Counted from the stretch's first letter, positions 17,567 to 27,258 are shown. The stretch is DNA of 64,000 nucleotides from Paenibacillus_AP thailandensis (GCF_042685365.1 NZ_JBHUMY010000006.1:310001-374000), one strand, 5' to 3'. The notes: generated by a model not told the origin, from the letters alone. Program-made: numbers and translations.

Positions 17567-18076
17567 ATGATGAGCATCCAAACGCTGGTCTGGTTATTTA
17601 TTGTGGTCTTTATGCTGCACGACCTTGAAGAAATCATTAGCGTCGAACCGTGGTTAAACCGCAATCGTGAGCGCGTTCAGAAGATGTTACCGAGATGGAT
17701 CGGAAAAACGGACCGGATTCTTCGAATCACAAGCGCTCAATTCGCTTTCGCCGTTTTACTGGAATTTATTGTTTTTATCCCTTTTACATATATGGCGGCG
17801 GAGAACGGCCGCTATTTTGTCTTTCTCGCTTTTAATTGTTTGTTTTTGCTTCATGTGTTTACGCATGCGGCTCAATCGATGATTCTGAGAAGGTATACGC
17901 CGGGCGTTGTTACAGCCGTATTCGTTGTGCTGCCTTATACGCTGTATCTTATCGGCACGCTGTTAAGCATGGATCTTGTAACTTGGACTGAAGTGGCGTT
18001 AAGCGTTCCGGTCGGCCTGCTGGTCGTCCCAATCGTCATGGCCGGTCATGAGCTCGGGATTAGGCTGGTGAAATGA
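17567..18076 (+). CDS. HXXEE-domain integral membrane protein
   Basis: A 169-residue protein with about five membrane helices. The first carries HDLEE (residues about 18-22), which gives the HXXEE family its name; a further His pair lies in LLHVFTHAAQS and another in AGHELG. These conserved charged residues in helices suggest a metal site or an enzymatic role, but no function is established. AGGGAGGAGG (17553-17562) supports the ATG at 17567 (or the adjacent one at 17570); the reading frame upstream to 17498 is open but has no ribosome binding site. Confidence 0.85.
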   Translation: MMSIQTLVWLFIVVFMLHDLEEIISVEPWLNRNRERVQKMLPRWIGKTDRILRITSAQFAFAVLLEFIVFIPFTYMAAENGRYFVFLAFNCLFLLHVFTHAAQSMILRRYTPGVVTAVFVVLPYTLYLIGTLLSMDLVTWTEVALSVPVGLLVVPIVMAGHELGIRLVK

Positions 18077-18102
18077 TCGATCGACTTGCTTAAATGATTG
18101 GA

Positions 18103-18132
18103 CAAAGGACAGAGGAAGCGCTCTGTCCTTTG
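18103..18132. repeat. perfect 12-bp inverted repeat between convergent genes
   Basis: CAAAGGACAGAG (18103-18114) and CTCTGTCCTTTG (18121-18132) with a six-base loop. No T-tract follows on either strand. It probably acts as a bidirectional transcription stop or RNA-stabilising stem between the HXXEE and NUDIX genes. Confidence 0.6.
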
Positions 18133-18180
18133 ATGCGTTTGGTGCGAGAACGAGAATTTAAAAAAATCCGGAGCCATCGT

Positions 18181-18203
18181 AACAACAAATTGTATTTGTT
18201 GTT
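18181..18203 (-). repeat. AT-rich hairpin directly after the NUDIX stop codon
   Basis: AACAACAAAT (18181-18190) and ATTTGTTGTT (18194-18203) form a perfect ten-pair stem with a three-base loop. On the minus strand it starts just after the stop of the NUDIX gene. Confidence 0.5.
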
Positions 18204-18204
18204 C

Positions 18205-18684
18205 TCAATGTTGCCGCAATGCGCCGTCGTCCACGATTTGATTAATGATTCTAGCAATGCTTTTGTCCAGCCAGTCATCGGTTTTATCAAAGCGAAGATA
18301 GCGGTAATCGTCAATTTCGGCCACTCTTTGGCGGGTGTGATAATGCTGGAAATACGAGGTGCAGCGCAGCTTGTTGAGCGGAGGCAATTCATCCGTTCGG
18401 GCCAGCCATAAAAACAAATGCAAATCCTTGCTTCTTAAATACGGAAATTCGCCCAGGTCGACAAGCTTGTCCGGGTCCAGCACGATGCCCGTTTCTTCCT
18501 TGCACTCCCTGCAGCACGTTTCGATCGGCGTCTCGCCCTCCTCCTGCATCCCTTTCGGCAAGTTGTAGCGGTTATGTCCCGTAGCGCGGCAAGCGAGAAA
18601 TACGTCTCCGTCCGTTATCAATACGCCTGCCGTCAACGGTTTTTTGTCAGTCTTCGTCATAATCCCATCTCTTCTTTTTCCCAT
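18205..18684 (-). CDS. NUDIX hydrolase
   Basis: A 159-residue NUDIX protein. The box Gx5Ex7REUxEExGU is complete (from GMQEEGE to RECKEETGI, residues about 45-67), so it should hydrolyse a nucleoside diphosphate linked to X using Mg2+. LPKGMQEEGETP and the C-terminal tryptophan-containing helix resemble the Ap4A/housekeeping subgroup. The start could be the ATG at 18684 (GAGG four bases upstream) or the ATG at 18660; neither has an ideal site. It is convergent to the HXXEE gene. Confidence 0.9.
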   Translation of the reverse strand: MGKRRDGIMTKTDKKPLTAGVLITDGDVFLACRATGHNRYNLPKGMQEEGETPIETCCRECKEETGIVLDPDKLVDLGEFPYLRSKDLHLFLWLARTDELPPLNKLRCTSYFQHYHTRQRVAEIDDYRYLRFDKTDDWLDKSIARIINQIVDDGALRQH

Positions 18685-18854
18685 TTATCCTCAGTATGCG
18701 CTTCATTTTGTTCATTATCCATCTGTTTTGTCAACGTTGCAAGCCCATCGGCCGATCGTTCGCCGAACGAATGCTGGTTCCGAGTCGGCATATTCCTTAT
18801 AATAAAATAAATAGAAAAAAGGAGTAGGGCAAATAGGGGGCCGTAATTCTGCAA

Positions 18855-20261
18855 ATGTACAATGAAGCGAACAAAAAAACAGTATCGCGTGCGAGGCTTT
18901 TGCTTATTCTCGCGCTTGCCGCGCTTCTTGGCGCGGCTGCGGTTATCTATACCGTTAGTAGCGCCGAAGATGCTGCTTCATCCGACCGGCTGGCCAAAGC
19001 AAAAAATTGGGAAGACGTAAAGCAGTACCAATATAGTCAAATCCGCGGCCTGAAACGGGCGGAGGAGTTAAGGCTCGCTAAGACATTTAACTACGGGATT
19101 CCGATTCCGGGTACGGATAAAACGCTGACGATTCATGAAATTTGGTACAATGAGCGGGATATCCATGTGCTGTTCAGTTACGAAACGGAATACAAAGCCA
19201 ATACTGGCTTGGAGGAGAACCGGGACGGCCTTCGGCTTCCGGTGTTGGAGATGAAGGCGTATGACGAAACGAGAAAGCATTTCAGCCTGCTGCGGTCTCA
19301 TCTGTCGTCGCTTCATGAAGGCATTTATTTCAAAGGACGGTACTATGGGACGGCGATAGCCAATTCTATTACGGATGAAGACGGTAAGCCGTTAACGCAA
19401 GTGAAAAACATGGAGCTGGCGGATATCAGGCTGAGGGACGGGGAGGCGGAATACGACCTTCCTCCGGTCGTATTCGCCGTAGATTACGACTCCGCCAACG
19501 AGCCGGTCGAAGTTGTTCCCATTCATCGAAGCTACACGGCGTTTGGCCGTACCGTCACGATCGAACGGCTGGAGCTGGGGGGTTCAAGTAACCGTCTCTA
19601 TTACTCGTATAAATCCGACGATCCGGATCGACGTCTTAATGGAATTGAAATCAATATTTCAGCGGGCGACGATTCGGGTTGGAACTTCGGATTGAGCACA
19701 GCCGGAAATGACGGGCCACTGTTCGTAGAATTCGATCCTTACGACGAGCGACCTTCGTCGGTTCGTTTGTCGTTGTCGTCCATCCAGGATTACGGCGATC
19801 CGGGGGAATTCCGGTTTACGGTGGATGCGACGAAATACGACCACTCGGCTCAAATGTTCACGGAAACGGTTAACGAGAAAATCGCAACTTTGTTTAATAC
19901 GGATGTTTACCTGGATAAACTGACTTACGAGAACAAAGGGATCACGTTCCATGTCCGGCACGAATATACGGACCCGGAACCGGACAAGCCTTATGTCCGG
20001 CTGCGTGCGGACCTTCCGTATTTGACTTCCCCCGATGAGACCGCTCAACAAACGAATCGGCCACAGCTTCTTTCCGTCGTTAACGAAAAAGGCGAGAAGG
20101 GCGTGTCCAGCGCGGCAGGGTCCTCGTTTAACGATTTTGAAATGTTATTGGACAAATCGTTTGTCGAACGTTCAAAAACGATAACCGTAACCGTCAGCAA
20201 CTTGGTGACGGAAATCGTAACGGACTGGGAGACGACCGTGGAGATTCCAAAACAACCGTAA
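18855..20261 (+). CDS. membrane-anchored extracytoplasmic protein, function unknown
   Basis: A 468-residue protein with one N-terminal membrane helix (about residues 14-33) and a large, beta-rich, presumably extracellular domain. Three repeating units of similar feel can be made out (TLTIHEIWYNERDIHVLFSY, TVTIERLELGGSSNRLYYSY and YLDKLTYENKGITFHVRH), as in DUF4179/DUF5643-type surface proteins of Paenibacillus; that assignment is tentative. No clear ribosome binding site precedes the ATG (TAGGGGG is too far), so the start is uncertain. It is divergent from the NUDIX gene and ends in a shared terminator at 20271. Confidence 0.75.
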   Translation: MYNEANKKTVSRARLLLILALAALLGAAAVIYTVSSAEDAASSDRLAKAKNWEDVKQYQYSQIRGLKRAEELRLAKTFNYGIPIPGTDKTLTIHEIWYNERDIHVLFSYETEYKANTGLEENRDGLRLPVLEMKAYDETRKHFSLLRSHLSSLHEGIYFKGRYYGTAIANSITDEDGKPLTQVKNMELADIRLRDGEAEYDLPPVVFAVDYDSANEPVEVVPIHRSYTAFGRTVTIERLELGGSSNRLYYSYKSDDPDRRLNGIEINISAGDDSGWNFGLSTAGNDGPLFVEFDPYDERPSSVRLSLSSIQDYGDPGEFRFTVDATKYDHSAQMFTETVNEKIATLFNTDVYLDKLTYENKGITFHVRHEYTDPEPDKPYVRLRADLPYLTSPDETAQQTNRPQLLSVVNEKGEKGVSSAAGSSFNDFEMLLDKSFVERSKTITVTVSNLVTEIVTDWETTVEIPKQP

Positions 20262-20270
20262 GCAAGAAGA

Positions 20271-20300
20271 GGAGAGGCTTTTAAAACGGAAAGCCTCTCC
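20271..20300. terminator. bidirectional hairpin terminator between convergent genes
   Basis: GGAGAGGCTTT (20271-20281) pairs perfectly with AAAGCCTCTCC (20290-20300). It lies between the convergent unknown gene and the PucR gene. Confidence 0.75.
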
Positions 20301-20315
20301 CAATGATTAGGATGG

Positions 20316-21965
20316 TTATATTTTCCCCATAACATCTTCCATCTGAAACGCGACTCGGAACCTCAAGCTGTCGGGAATGGAGCGCAAAGGCCTGCCGGTG
20401 AGACGCTCGCATTTGTCAAGCCGATAAATAACGGTATTCCGGTGCAGGTACAGATGCTTCGACGTGTCTGCAATATGGCAGTGGTGTTCAAAGAAGGCGC
20501 GCAGCGTTTTTTTGAGCTCGGCTCTTTCCTTCTCCTCCACTTGGAGCAGTCCTTTGAACGTATCCTGAATAAACTCCTCCATGTCTTCGGGCGGAAGCAG
20601 GCGCAGCAGGTCGTTTAGTTCTTTCACGCAAAAATACTGCACGAACCTTTGCTTCTTGCTTTGATACCCCGTTTGAAGCGCATCAAGCGCCTCGCGGTAC
20701 GATTGCGGCAGCTTGGCGAACCGATCGGCAGGGTTGCCGATGCCGGCCGAAATCGAAATGCCGGCGTTTTCCCATATCCGGTCGACGATCCGCTGCAGGC
20801 GCAGCTGCATGGGAGGGGACTTCTTTTCGTCTTGAGCCGGCGGCCGCTCCTCCGGGAGCAGCATCACGAGACCGTCCTGCTTCACGAATAAAATAAACTC
20901 GATATGCTCCTCCTTCGCTTCCTGCTTGATTAGCTCGTACAGCCGCTCTTTTTCCGGAATGGACGGATTCCCCATCCCAACATTCATCTCCCGTTCGAAC
21001 GGGTCTTGCTTAAAGACGGCGCAGCTGTAGGAACGGTCTTGGACAAGCCCGTATTTGCGGCCGCGCTTCCCGATATCCGCTTCGTTGGTGACGACGCCTT
21101 CGACCACGTCCGAGAAAAAATCGTATTTATACCGCCTTGACCGTTCTTTGACCGCTTGCCGTTTCATCAGCTCAAAGCTGATGACGTTGACCGCCTGCTC
21201 GATGGTCAGGGAAGCGAAGGCATCGACACCATTGCGGTCCGACCATATAAGCAAATAGGCTTTGGGCAGATCGGAATGGATCGGATAGCAGGCAAGATAG
21301 GCATACGGCGAAAGAGGTCCCGAATCGACAGCTTGGAGGCCTAGGGTCATGAAGCCGGTTTGTTTTGGAACCGGAATGTCTTTGAGAAGGGACATGATCC
21401 GCTCCGGCGGCAGATGCCGGAAGTGCGGGGAAATCGCAAGCGGTTCGTTGTGGGCCATAAGAAGAACCGGAAGGCTGAGCAGCTCGGATAACGTATCGAT
21501 CATGTCCTGCAAGCTGTTTCCTTCCAAAATGATGGTCGAAAATTTGCGGTGGCTGTCGAGCGCATGCCGCAGCTCGTCCGTTCGATACGCCAATATCCGG
21601 CTTAGCAGCTGTTCGATCGCTTCGGCAAGCGAACAGTCGGCAGGCAGCTCGAGCAGGGGGAAGCGGAGCCGGTCGGCCGTTTCTTTCGCTTGCTCGGGAA
21701 TCCGGTCCAAATACCGCTTGGTCTTGATGCCGAGTCCCGCACAGCCGCGATCGGCCATTTCGCAAATCAATTTGATTAAATATTCCGGTTTGTCCTTAAT
21801 CGCATAGGCGGTCGTAAGCGTTAGCTCCTTCGGCTTAACGTAATCGATCACATCCGGCGAATCCATCATGTTCACGGATTCGACGTCCCGCTTCAATCCT
21901 TCCTTTCCTGCTGCGATCCGTGCATTTTTCAGCATGGGAACATTCAGTAAATCCTCCAGAAGCAA
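20316..21965 (-). CDS. PucR-family transcriptional regulator
   Basis: A 549-residue regulator. The N-terminal PucR domain (MLLEDLLNVPMLKNARIAAG; LTTAYAIKDKPEYLIKLI) is followed by a GGDEF-like middle region and a C-terminal PucR helix-turn-helix (HRNTVIYRLDKCERLTGRPL). PucR proteins control purine-catabolism and related genes in response to a pathway metabolite. The start is a TTG at 21965 with GGAGGG upstream. It is divergent from the amidohydrolase/ABC operon at 22166 and is the obvious candidate for its regulator. Confidence 0.93.
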   Translation of the reverse strand: MLLEDLLNVPMLKNARIAAGKEGLKRDVESVNMMDSPDVIDYVKPKELTLTTAYAIKDKPEYLIKLICEMADRGCAGLGIKTKRYLDRIPEQAKETADRLRFPLLELPADCSLAEAIEQLLSRILAYRTDELRHALDSHRKFSTIILEGNSLQDMIDTLSELLSLPVLLMAHNEPLAISPHFRHLPPERIMSLLKDIPVPKQTGFMTLGLQAVDSGPLSPYAYLACYPIHSDLPKAYLLIWSDRNGVDAFASLTIEQAVNVISFELMKRQAVKERSRRYKYDFFSDVVEGVVTNEADIGKRGRKYGLVQDRSYSCAVFKQDPFEREMNVGMGNPSIPEKERLYELIKQEAKEEHIEFILFVKQDGLVMLLPEERPPAQDEKKSPPMQLRLQRIVDRIWENAGISISAGIGNPADRFAKLPQSYREALDALQTGYQSKKQRFVQYFCVKELNDLLRLLPPEDMEEFIQDTFKGLLQVEEKERAELKKTLRAFFEHHCHIADTSKHLYLHRNTVIYRLDKCERLTGRPLRSIPDSLRFRVAFQMEDVMGKI

Positions 21966-22116
21966 AGGTTTCCCTCCTCCTGACGCTTAATGTCAGATTT
22001 TCCGCACGGCAAAAGCCATGTTTTGGTTAAGATGACCGAAGAACGAAAACATTTTAGTTTACTATAGCCAATGACAGCGGCGAAAGCAATCCTTTATGAT
22101 GAAAAAAACAAAAAAC

Positions 22117-22137
22117 GATGTTAATTAAAATAACATC
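22117..22137. promoter_or_regulatory. inverted repeat upstream of the amidohydrolase operon, candidate operator
   Basis: GATGTTA (22117-22123) and TAACATC (22131-22137) form a dyad with a seven-base AT spacer, 29 bases upstream of the amidohydrolase start and inside the PucR/operon divergent region. It may be a PucR binding site; no regulator assignment can be made from sequence alone. Confidence 0.4.
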
Positions 22138-22165
22138 AATAAACGACTGAATCGGAGAGAAGCTT

Positions 22166-23551
22166 ATGAGCCGAATCGTAATTGCCGGCGGCGTCGTAAT
22201 AGCCATGAATGCCGGCCGTGAAGTGTATCATCCCGGATATGTCGTCATCGAACATGACCGGATTGCGGAAGTCGGTCCGTGTCCGCAGGAAGAGCGGATG
22301 GACTCGATTCTTGCCGGCGCCGATCGCGTAATCGAGGCCAAAGGAAAGGTCGTCATGCCGGGACTCGTCAACTGCCATACGCATCTGTTTCAGACGTTTC
22401 TGCGAGGCGTGTCCGACGACTATAAGCTGGCGGATTGGCTGCGCGAAGTGATTTGGCCGGGATCGCTGGCGATGGAGGAAGAAGATTTTTATTTGGCGGC
22501 GCTCATCGGCTGCATCGAAAATTTGAAATCCGGTGCGACTTGTATCATGGATCACCATTACGTTCATACAAGCGCCGCGAATACCGAAGGCGTGCTCCGG
22601 GCCATGAAGGAATCGGGCATTCGCGGCTATCTGGCCCGAGGCGGCGTCGATCTGAGCTACGAGCCGCGATTGCGGGAGACGGAGGAGGAAATATTTTCGC
22701 GGACGGATGCGCTGTTGGACCGTTGGCAAGGCGAGGCGAACGGACGAATCCACATCGCGATGGGGCCGCTTAATTTGTACGGGTGCTCGAGAAAATTTCT
22801 CGAAGGAGCGGCGCGCTTCAGCCGGGAGAGGGACCTTATTACCCATATTCACGTCGCGGAAACCGGCGATCAGATCGATAACACGCTTGCCCGGTTCGGC
22901 CTGCGCAATCTGGAGCTGGTGGAAGCGGCGGGCTTGCTTGGACCGCGAACGCAGGTCGTTCACGGCATCTGGCTCGACGACGGAGAGCTCGATTTGCTGC
23001 AGAAGAACCGGTCTTCGCTCATTCACTGCCCGGTATCCAATATGTATCTGGCCTCGGGTGTCGCGCGGGTACCCGAAATGCGCAAGCGAGGCATTAACGT
23101 CGCGCTGGGAACGGACGGTCCGGGCAGCAATAATTGCCAAGACAATCTTGAGGTGTTGAAGTTTACGGCTTGTCTTCATAAAGTCGAACATCTTGACGCT
23201 ACGCTGCTCCCTCCGTCCGAGGTACTGGAAATGGGGACGCTGGGCGGAGCGAAAGCGCTGGGGAGAGAAAACGAACTGGGCTCCCTTGAACCGGGAAAGC
23301 TGGCGGACATCGTGCTGGTGGATATGCGGAAAGCGCATATATCGCCGGTGCACCGTTATTCCTCCGCCTTGGTTTACAACGCAAACGGCAACGATGTCGA
23401 CACGGTGATCGTTCATGGCCAAATCGCGGTCGAGGGAGGACGCTGCGTACTTGTAGACGAGGAGGGAATCATCAACCGTGCGCAGGATAGGGTCGATCGG
23501 CTTCGGGAGAAGCTGGCGGGCCGATATCCCGTATACGCGATTCGAGATTGA
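22166..23551 (+). CDS. amidohydrolase of the ATZ/TRZ - 8-oxoguanine deaminase type
   Basis: A 461-residue metal-dependent hydrolase of the amidohydrolase superfamily. The metal ligands are seen in NCHTH (H71, H73), HIHVAETGD, VVHGIW and LGTDGPGSNN (late Asp). This set, and the 460-residue length, fits the subgroup that deaminates 8-oxoguanine, hydroxyatrazine, S-adenosylhomocysteine or related N-heterocycles. The cytoplasmic substrate is probably a purine-like base given the PucR gene beside it and the nucleoside-type importer after it. The permease gene starts 21 bases after its stop, so this is the first gene of a five- or six-gene operon. Confidence 0.88.
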   Translation: MSRIVIAGGVVIAMNAGREVYHPGYVVIEHDRIAEVGPCPQEERMDSILAGADRVIEAKGKVVMPGLVNCHTHLFQTFLRGVSDDYKLADWLREVIWPGSLAMEEEDFYLAALIGCIENLKSGATCIMDHHYVHTSAANTEGVLRAMKESGIRGYLARGGVDLSYEPRLRETEEEIFSRTDALLDRWQGEANGRIHIAMGPLNLYGCSRKFLEGAARFSRERDLITHIHVAETGDQIDNTLARFGLRNLELVEAAGLLGPRTQVVHGIWLDDGELDLLQKNRSSLIHCPVSNMYLASGVARVPEMRKRGINVALGTDGPGSNNCQDNLEVLKFTACLHKVEHLDATLLPPSEVLEMGTLGGAKALGRENELGSLEPGKLADIVLVDMRKAHISPVHRYSSALVYNANGNDVDTVIVHGQIAVEGGRCVLVDEEGIINRAQDRVDRLREKLAGRYPVYAIRD

Positions 23552-23572
23552 AGAGGCAAGGGGGGAGTGTGT

Positions 23573-24697
23573 ATGGCTGGGGGTCAAACGGTCGTTTCCC
23601 GCGTTGTGACGGGGGCGGTCGAAGTTTTGTTTTATGCCGTCGCGATTGCGGTTTCGTTGCTTGCGGGGGCGCTTGTCGTATCGGTCGCAGGCGTCAATCC
23701 TTTGGAGGCGTACCAGCAGATGTGGCAAGGGGCGGCCGGCAGCGCGAACAGCTTCAAGGAGACGCTCGTGAAAGCGACGCCGCTGCTGTTTGCCGGGCTC
23801 AGCTACAGCTTCGCGTATCGGTGCGGGCTGTTTAATATCGGAGCCGAAGGGCAAATTTACGCCGGCGCCTTGGCCGGCACGATGGCGGCGCTTCTTCTCC
23901 CGGAAATGCGTCTCTGGCTCCATCTGCCGCTTGCTTTACTGTGCGGTTTTCTCGGCGGCGCCCTTTGGGGGGGAATCGCGGGTGCGCTCAAGGTGGCCAG
24001 AGGAGCGAGCGAGATCATCAATACGATCATGCTTAACTATATCGCCATCTTTCTGGTTAGCTACATGGTGACAGGTCCGCTTATGGAGACGGGAGGGAGT
24101 CTGCCGCAGACGGCAAGCCTGCCGGAAAGCGCCGTCCTTCCGCAGCTGCTTGGCTCCAGGCTCCATTACGGATTTGCGGTCGCGATCTTTGCCGCGATTG
24201 CGCTCTATGTGCTGCTGGAGCGGACGACTTGGGGATACCAGCTCCGCTATGCGGGCTTGAACCGGAGAGCCGCGGAGGTTATGGGCATGCCGGTCAAACG
24301 GAACCTGCTGCTGGCCGTGATGTTCAGCGGCGCCCTTGCCGGGCTGGGAGGATACGTCGAAATCGCGGGCGTTCAACACCGATTAATGCAAAATTTCTCG
24401 CCGGGCTTCGGCTACGACGGGATAGCGGTCGCACTGCTCGGCAACACGCATCCGCTCGGCAATATCGTATCCTCGCTGCTGTTCGGCGGGATGCGCAGCG
24501 GCGCTAACGCGATGCAGCGGGTAACGGGCGCTTCCACTTCACTGGTTTACGTCATCCAGGCTATTATGATCATCGTCATGCTGTGCAACCGGTATTGGCT
24601 CGGGGGCTTCAAAAGCAAACTATGCGCGATTTTGATCCGCAAGCTGGACCGTCTGGCCGGCAGAGAGAGCCCGGCGCAGTTGAACTTAAACGAATAG
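23573..24697 (+). CDS. ABC importer permease, nucleoside/BMP type (NupP/YufP-like)
   Basis: A 374-residue inner-membrane permease of the BPD_transp_2 family with about nine or ten helices, typical of the NupNOPQ/YufNOPQ-type nucleoside importer. The family motif GLFNIGAEGQIYAGAL lies near residue 85, and the loop GLNRRAAEVMGMPVKR contacts the ATPase. GGGGGAG supports the ATG at 23573; a GTG at 23567 would add only two residues. It belongs to the amidohydrolase operon, followed 15 bases later by the second permease. Confidence 0.9.
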   Translation: MAGGQTVVSRVVTGAVEVLFYAVAIAVSLLAGALVVSVAGVNPLEAYQQMWQGAAGSANSFKETLVKATPLLFAGLSYSFAYRCGLFNIGAEGQIYAGALAGTMAALLLPEMRLWLHLPLALLCGFLGGALWGGIAGALKVARGASEIINTIMLNYIAIFLVSYMVTGPLMETGGSLPQTASLPESAVLPQLLGSRLHYGFAVAIFAAIALYVLLERTTWGYQLRYAGLNRRAAEVMGMPVKRNLLLAVMFSGALAGLGGYVEIAGVQHRLMQNFSPGFGYDGIAVALLGNTHPLGNIVSSLLFGGMRSGANAMQRVTGASTSLVYVIQAIMIIVMLCNRYWLGGFKSKLCAILIRKLDRLAGRESPAQLNLNE

Positions 24698-24712
24698 GAA
24701 GGAGGAGGCTTT

Positions 24713-25645
24713 ATGACGGCGGATTTTTGGGCAAGTTTCATCGCCTCGGCGCTCCGGCTTTCGGTGCCGCTGCTGCTGGCGGGAATCGGCATTTTGTATA
24801 TGTCCCGCAGCGGTATTCTGAACATCGGCATGGAAGGGATGATGCTGATCGGCGCTTTGGCCGGCGTCGCCGGCGCGTACTATACCGGCCATGTATGGGG
24901 AGGATTGCTTGCGGCATGTCTAACATGCGCCCTTACCGGATGGTTGTTCGGATTTCTTGTCATTACGACCGGCGCCGACCAGGTCATTATCGGAACGGCT
25001 ATGAACCTGCTTGGGCTTGGGCTAACGACCGTTTTCGGAAGAAGCCTGCTCGGGATGGGCACGGAGTCGGTGCAGGTCGACTCGTTCCCGATCGTGCGCG
25101 TTCCGCTCCTTGCGGATATTCCGCTTGTCGGGCCGGCCTTGTTCGAGCAAAATGCGCTTACCTACGCAGCGCTGCTGCTCGTTCCGGCGGCCGCCGTTCT
25201 GCTGTACCGGACGAATTGGGGGCTTGCCGTTCGCGCCGTCGGCGAAAATCCGCTGGCCACGGACACGCTCGGCATCAAGGTTCATCGGGTACGGTACGCT
25301 TGCTGCGTCATCGGCGGCATTTTCGCCGGAGCGGCAGGCAGCGCGTTATCCCTCGGGATTGTGAATCAGTTTACGGAGAACATGGTTGCCGGACGCGGCT
25401 TTATCGCCTTGTCCGCCGTCATTTTCGGACGTTGGACGCCAAGCGGCACGATGCTCGCTGCCCTGTTGTTCGGAGGGGCGGACGCGCTGCAGCTCCGGTT
25501 TCAAATTGCAGCCGTGCCGTACCAGTTCATGCTGATGTTTCCTTATGTGCTGACGATGGCGGCGCTTGCCTGGTTCTCCGGCCAGACGCGCCAGCCGGCC
25601 GCAACCGGAAAACCGTACAAAAGCGCGGCGAACCGTCAGCACTAA
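24713..25645 (+). CDS. ABC importer permease, nucleoside/BMP type (NupQ/YufQ-like)
   Basis: A 310-residue partner permease of the same importer. It carries the sister motif GILNIGMEGMMLIGA near residue 38 and the ATPase-contact loop VGENPLATDTLGIKVHRVRY. GGAAGGAGGAGG lies before the ATG. Two different permeases of 374 and 310 residues, then a double ATPase, then a BMP lipoprotein, is the standard composition of this importer class. Confidence 0.9.
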   Translation: MTADFWASFIASALRLSVPLLLAGIGILYMSRSGILNIGMEGMMLIGALAGVAGAYYTGHVWGGLLAACLTCALTGWLFGFLVITTGADQVIIGTAMNLLGLGLTTVFGRSLLGMGTESVQVDSFPIVRVPLLADIPLVGPALFEQNALTYAALLLVPAAAVLLYRTNWGLAVRAVGENPLATDTLGIKVHRVRYACCVIGGIFAGAAGSALSLGIVNQFTENMVAGRGFIALSAVIFGRWTPSGTMLAALLFGGADALQLRFQIAAVPYQFMLMFPYVLTMAALAWFSGQTRQPAATGKPYKSAANRQH

Positions 25646-25666
25646 ATTGCAAAGGGGGGGGCGTTC

Positions 25667-27205
25667 ATGTTATCAATGTCCGGCAAAGACGGAAACGGAT
25701 TTACGCCGTTGCTTGAAACGAGAAGCTTGGTCAAACGATTCGGATCGTTTACGGCCACCGACCGGCTCGACATTCGGATCGGTCAAGGCGAAATCCATGC
25801 CATTCTGGGCGAGAACGGTGCAGGCAAAAGCACGCTGATGAACATGCTTTCCGGTTTGCTCGTTCCGGACGAAGGGGAGATCGTATACCGCGGCAAGCCG
25901 GTTCGTTTCGGATCGCCGCGGCAGGCGATGGAATGCGGCATCGGCATGGTGCATCAGCATTTTATGCTCGTCCCGGCCCTTACGGTCGCCGAGAACGTCA
26001 TGCTGGGGCTGAAGGAAGGCCGAGGGCCCTGGTATAAGCATAAGCAAGCCTGCACGAATATAAGGCGCATCTCGGCAAGTTTCGGGCTTGACGTCGATCC
26101 GACCGCAAAGGTCGGAAAGCTGTCCGTCGGCCAGCAGCAGAGGGTCGAAATCGTCAAGACGCTGTATCGCGGCGCGGACTTTATCATTTTGGATGAGCCG
26201 ACGGCCGTACTGACGCCGCCTGAAGCAGAAGATTTGTTCCGTATTTTGAGGTCTTTGCGGGAGCAAGGGAAAACGATCGTCTTTATCAGCCATAAGCTGA
26301 ACGAGGTCGAAGCGCTATGCGACCGCGTTACCGTTCTTCGCTCCGGCAAGCTTGTCGTTTCGACATTGATGAAGGACATGAACACCGCGGAGCTCGCTCG
26401 TCTGATGGTCGGGAGGGAAGTTGCGCCACCGCCATTTCGGCCGCGTCCGGCGGAAGGCGGCGCAGTTCTGGAGGTGCGCGGCCTTGCGATGCGGCAGCAC
26501 GGCGTCTCGCTGCTGCAGGGGATATCGCTTGACGTCTGCGAAGGCGAAATCGTCGGGATCGCCGGAGTGGACGGCAACGGCCAACGGGAGCTGTGCGAGG
26601 CGATTATGGGTCTTGCCGACGGGAGCAGCGTGGAGGGCGTTATCCGGATTTGCGGCCAGTCCGTTCCGCGTCCGAACCCCAGGCTGTTAACCGGGTTAGG
26701 GGTCGCGTATATTCCGGAGGACCGTCAGCGGGAAGGATTGGCTCTACCGATGAGCATCGGCGAGAATATGGTTGCCAAGCAATATGACTCGCGCGCCTAC
26801 AGCCGTTTCCGCATGCTGCGGCGCAACAGGATTCGAGAAGCGGCCGCCGAAGCGGTTGCCGCCTTCAAGATCAAGACGCCGTCTCCGGAAGCTGCGGCGG
26901 GCAAGCTTTCGGGGGGCAACCAGCAGAAGGTGATATTGGCGAGGGAGCTGATGCAGCGGCCGAACCTGCTGCTTGCGATGCAGCCGACCAGAGGTATGGA
27001 TATCGGAGCGGCGGAGTATGTGCATCGCCGTCTGCTGGAGGAGCGGAAGCGGGGCTGCGCCATTTTGCTCATATCCGCCGAGCTGGACGAAGTGCTGGCA
27101 TTATCCGACCGGATTGCCGTCATGTATAAAGGGCGGATCGTCGAAACCGTCCATCGGGACGAGGCCGATTTGGAGCGGATAGGTCTTCGGATGGCAGGGC
27201 TTTAG
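25667..27205 (+). CDS. ABC importer ATPase with two cassettes (NupO/YufO-like)
   Basis: A 512-residue cytoplasmic ATPase. The first cassette has a complete Walker A (GENGAGKST, residues 48-56) and signature LSVGQQQR. The second has the degenerate Walker A (GVDGNGQRE) and the signature LSGGNQQK that are normal for this family, plus IPEDRQREGLALPMS. The ATG has a strong GGGGGGG-type site upstream. It drives the two permeases encoded before it, taking substrate from the BMP lipoprotein encoded after it. Confidence 0.93.
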   Translation: MLSMSGKDGNGFTPLLETRSLVKRFGSFTATDRLDIRIGQGEIHAILGENGAGKSTLMNMLSGLLVPDEGEIVYRGKPVRFGSPRQAMECGIGMVHQHFMLVPALTVAENVMLGLKEGRGPWYKHKQACTNIRRISASFGLDVDPTAKVGKLSVGQQQRVEIVKTLYRGADFIILDEPTAVLTPPEAEDLFRILRSLREQGKTIVFISHKLNEVEALCDRVTVLRSGKLVVSTLMKDMNTAELARLMVGREVAPPPFRPRPAEGGAVLEVRGLAMRQHGVSLLQGISLDVCEGEIVGIAGVDGNGQRELCEAIMGLADGSSVEGVIRICGQSVPRPNPRLLTGLGVAYIPEDRQREGLALPMSIGENMVAKQYDSRAYSRFRMLRRNRIREAAAEAVAAFKIKTPSPEAAAGKLSGGNQQKVILARELMQRPNLLLAMQPTRGMDIGAAEYVHRRLLEERKRGCAILLISAELDEVLALSDRIAVMYKGRIVETVHRDEADLERIGLRMAGL

Positions 27206-27258
27206 CCGTTAATGAACTATAGATCAAGCCAATTGATAAAACGGGGGAATGGTGGAAT

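Noticed and set aside
21966..22165. Purine riboswitch upstream of the amidohydrolase/ABC operon
   Set aside because: No conserved purine-riboswitch core or three-way-junction pattern was seen; only a small AT-rich dyad is present.
22136..23923. 595-codon open frame on the minus strand over the amidohydrolase and permease
   Set aside because: It is antisense to a clear amidohydrolase with metal-binding motifs, has no ribosome binding site and no recognisable domain: a GC-rich shadow frame.
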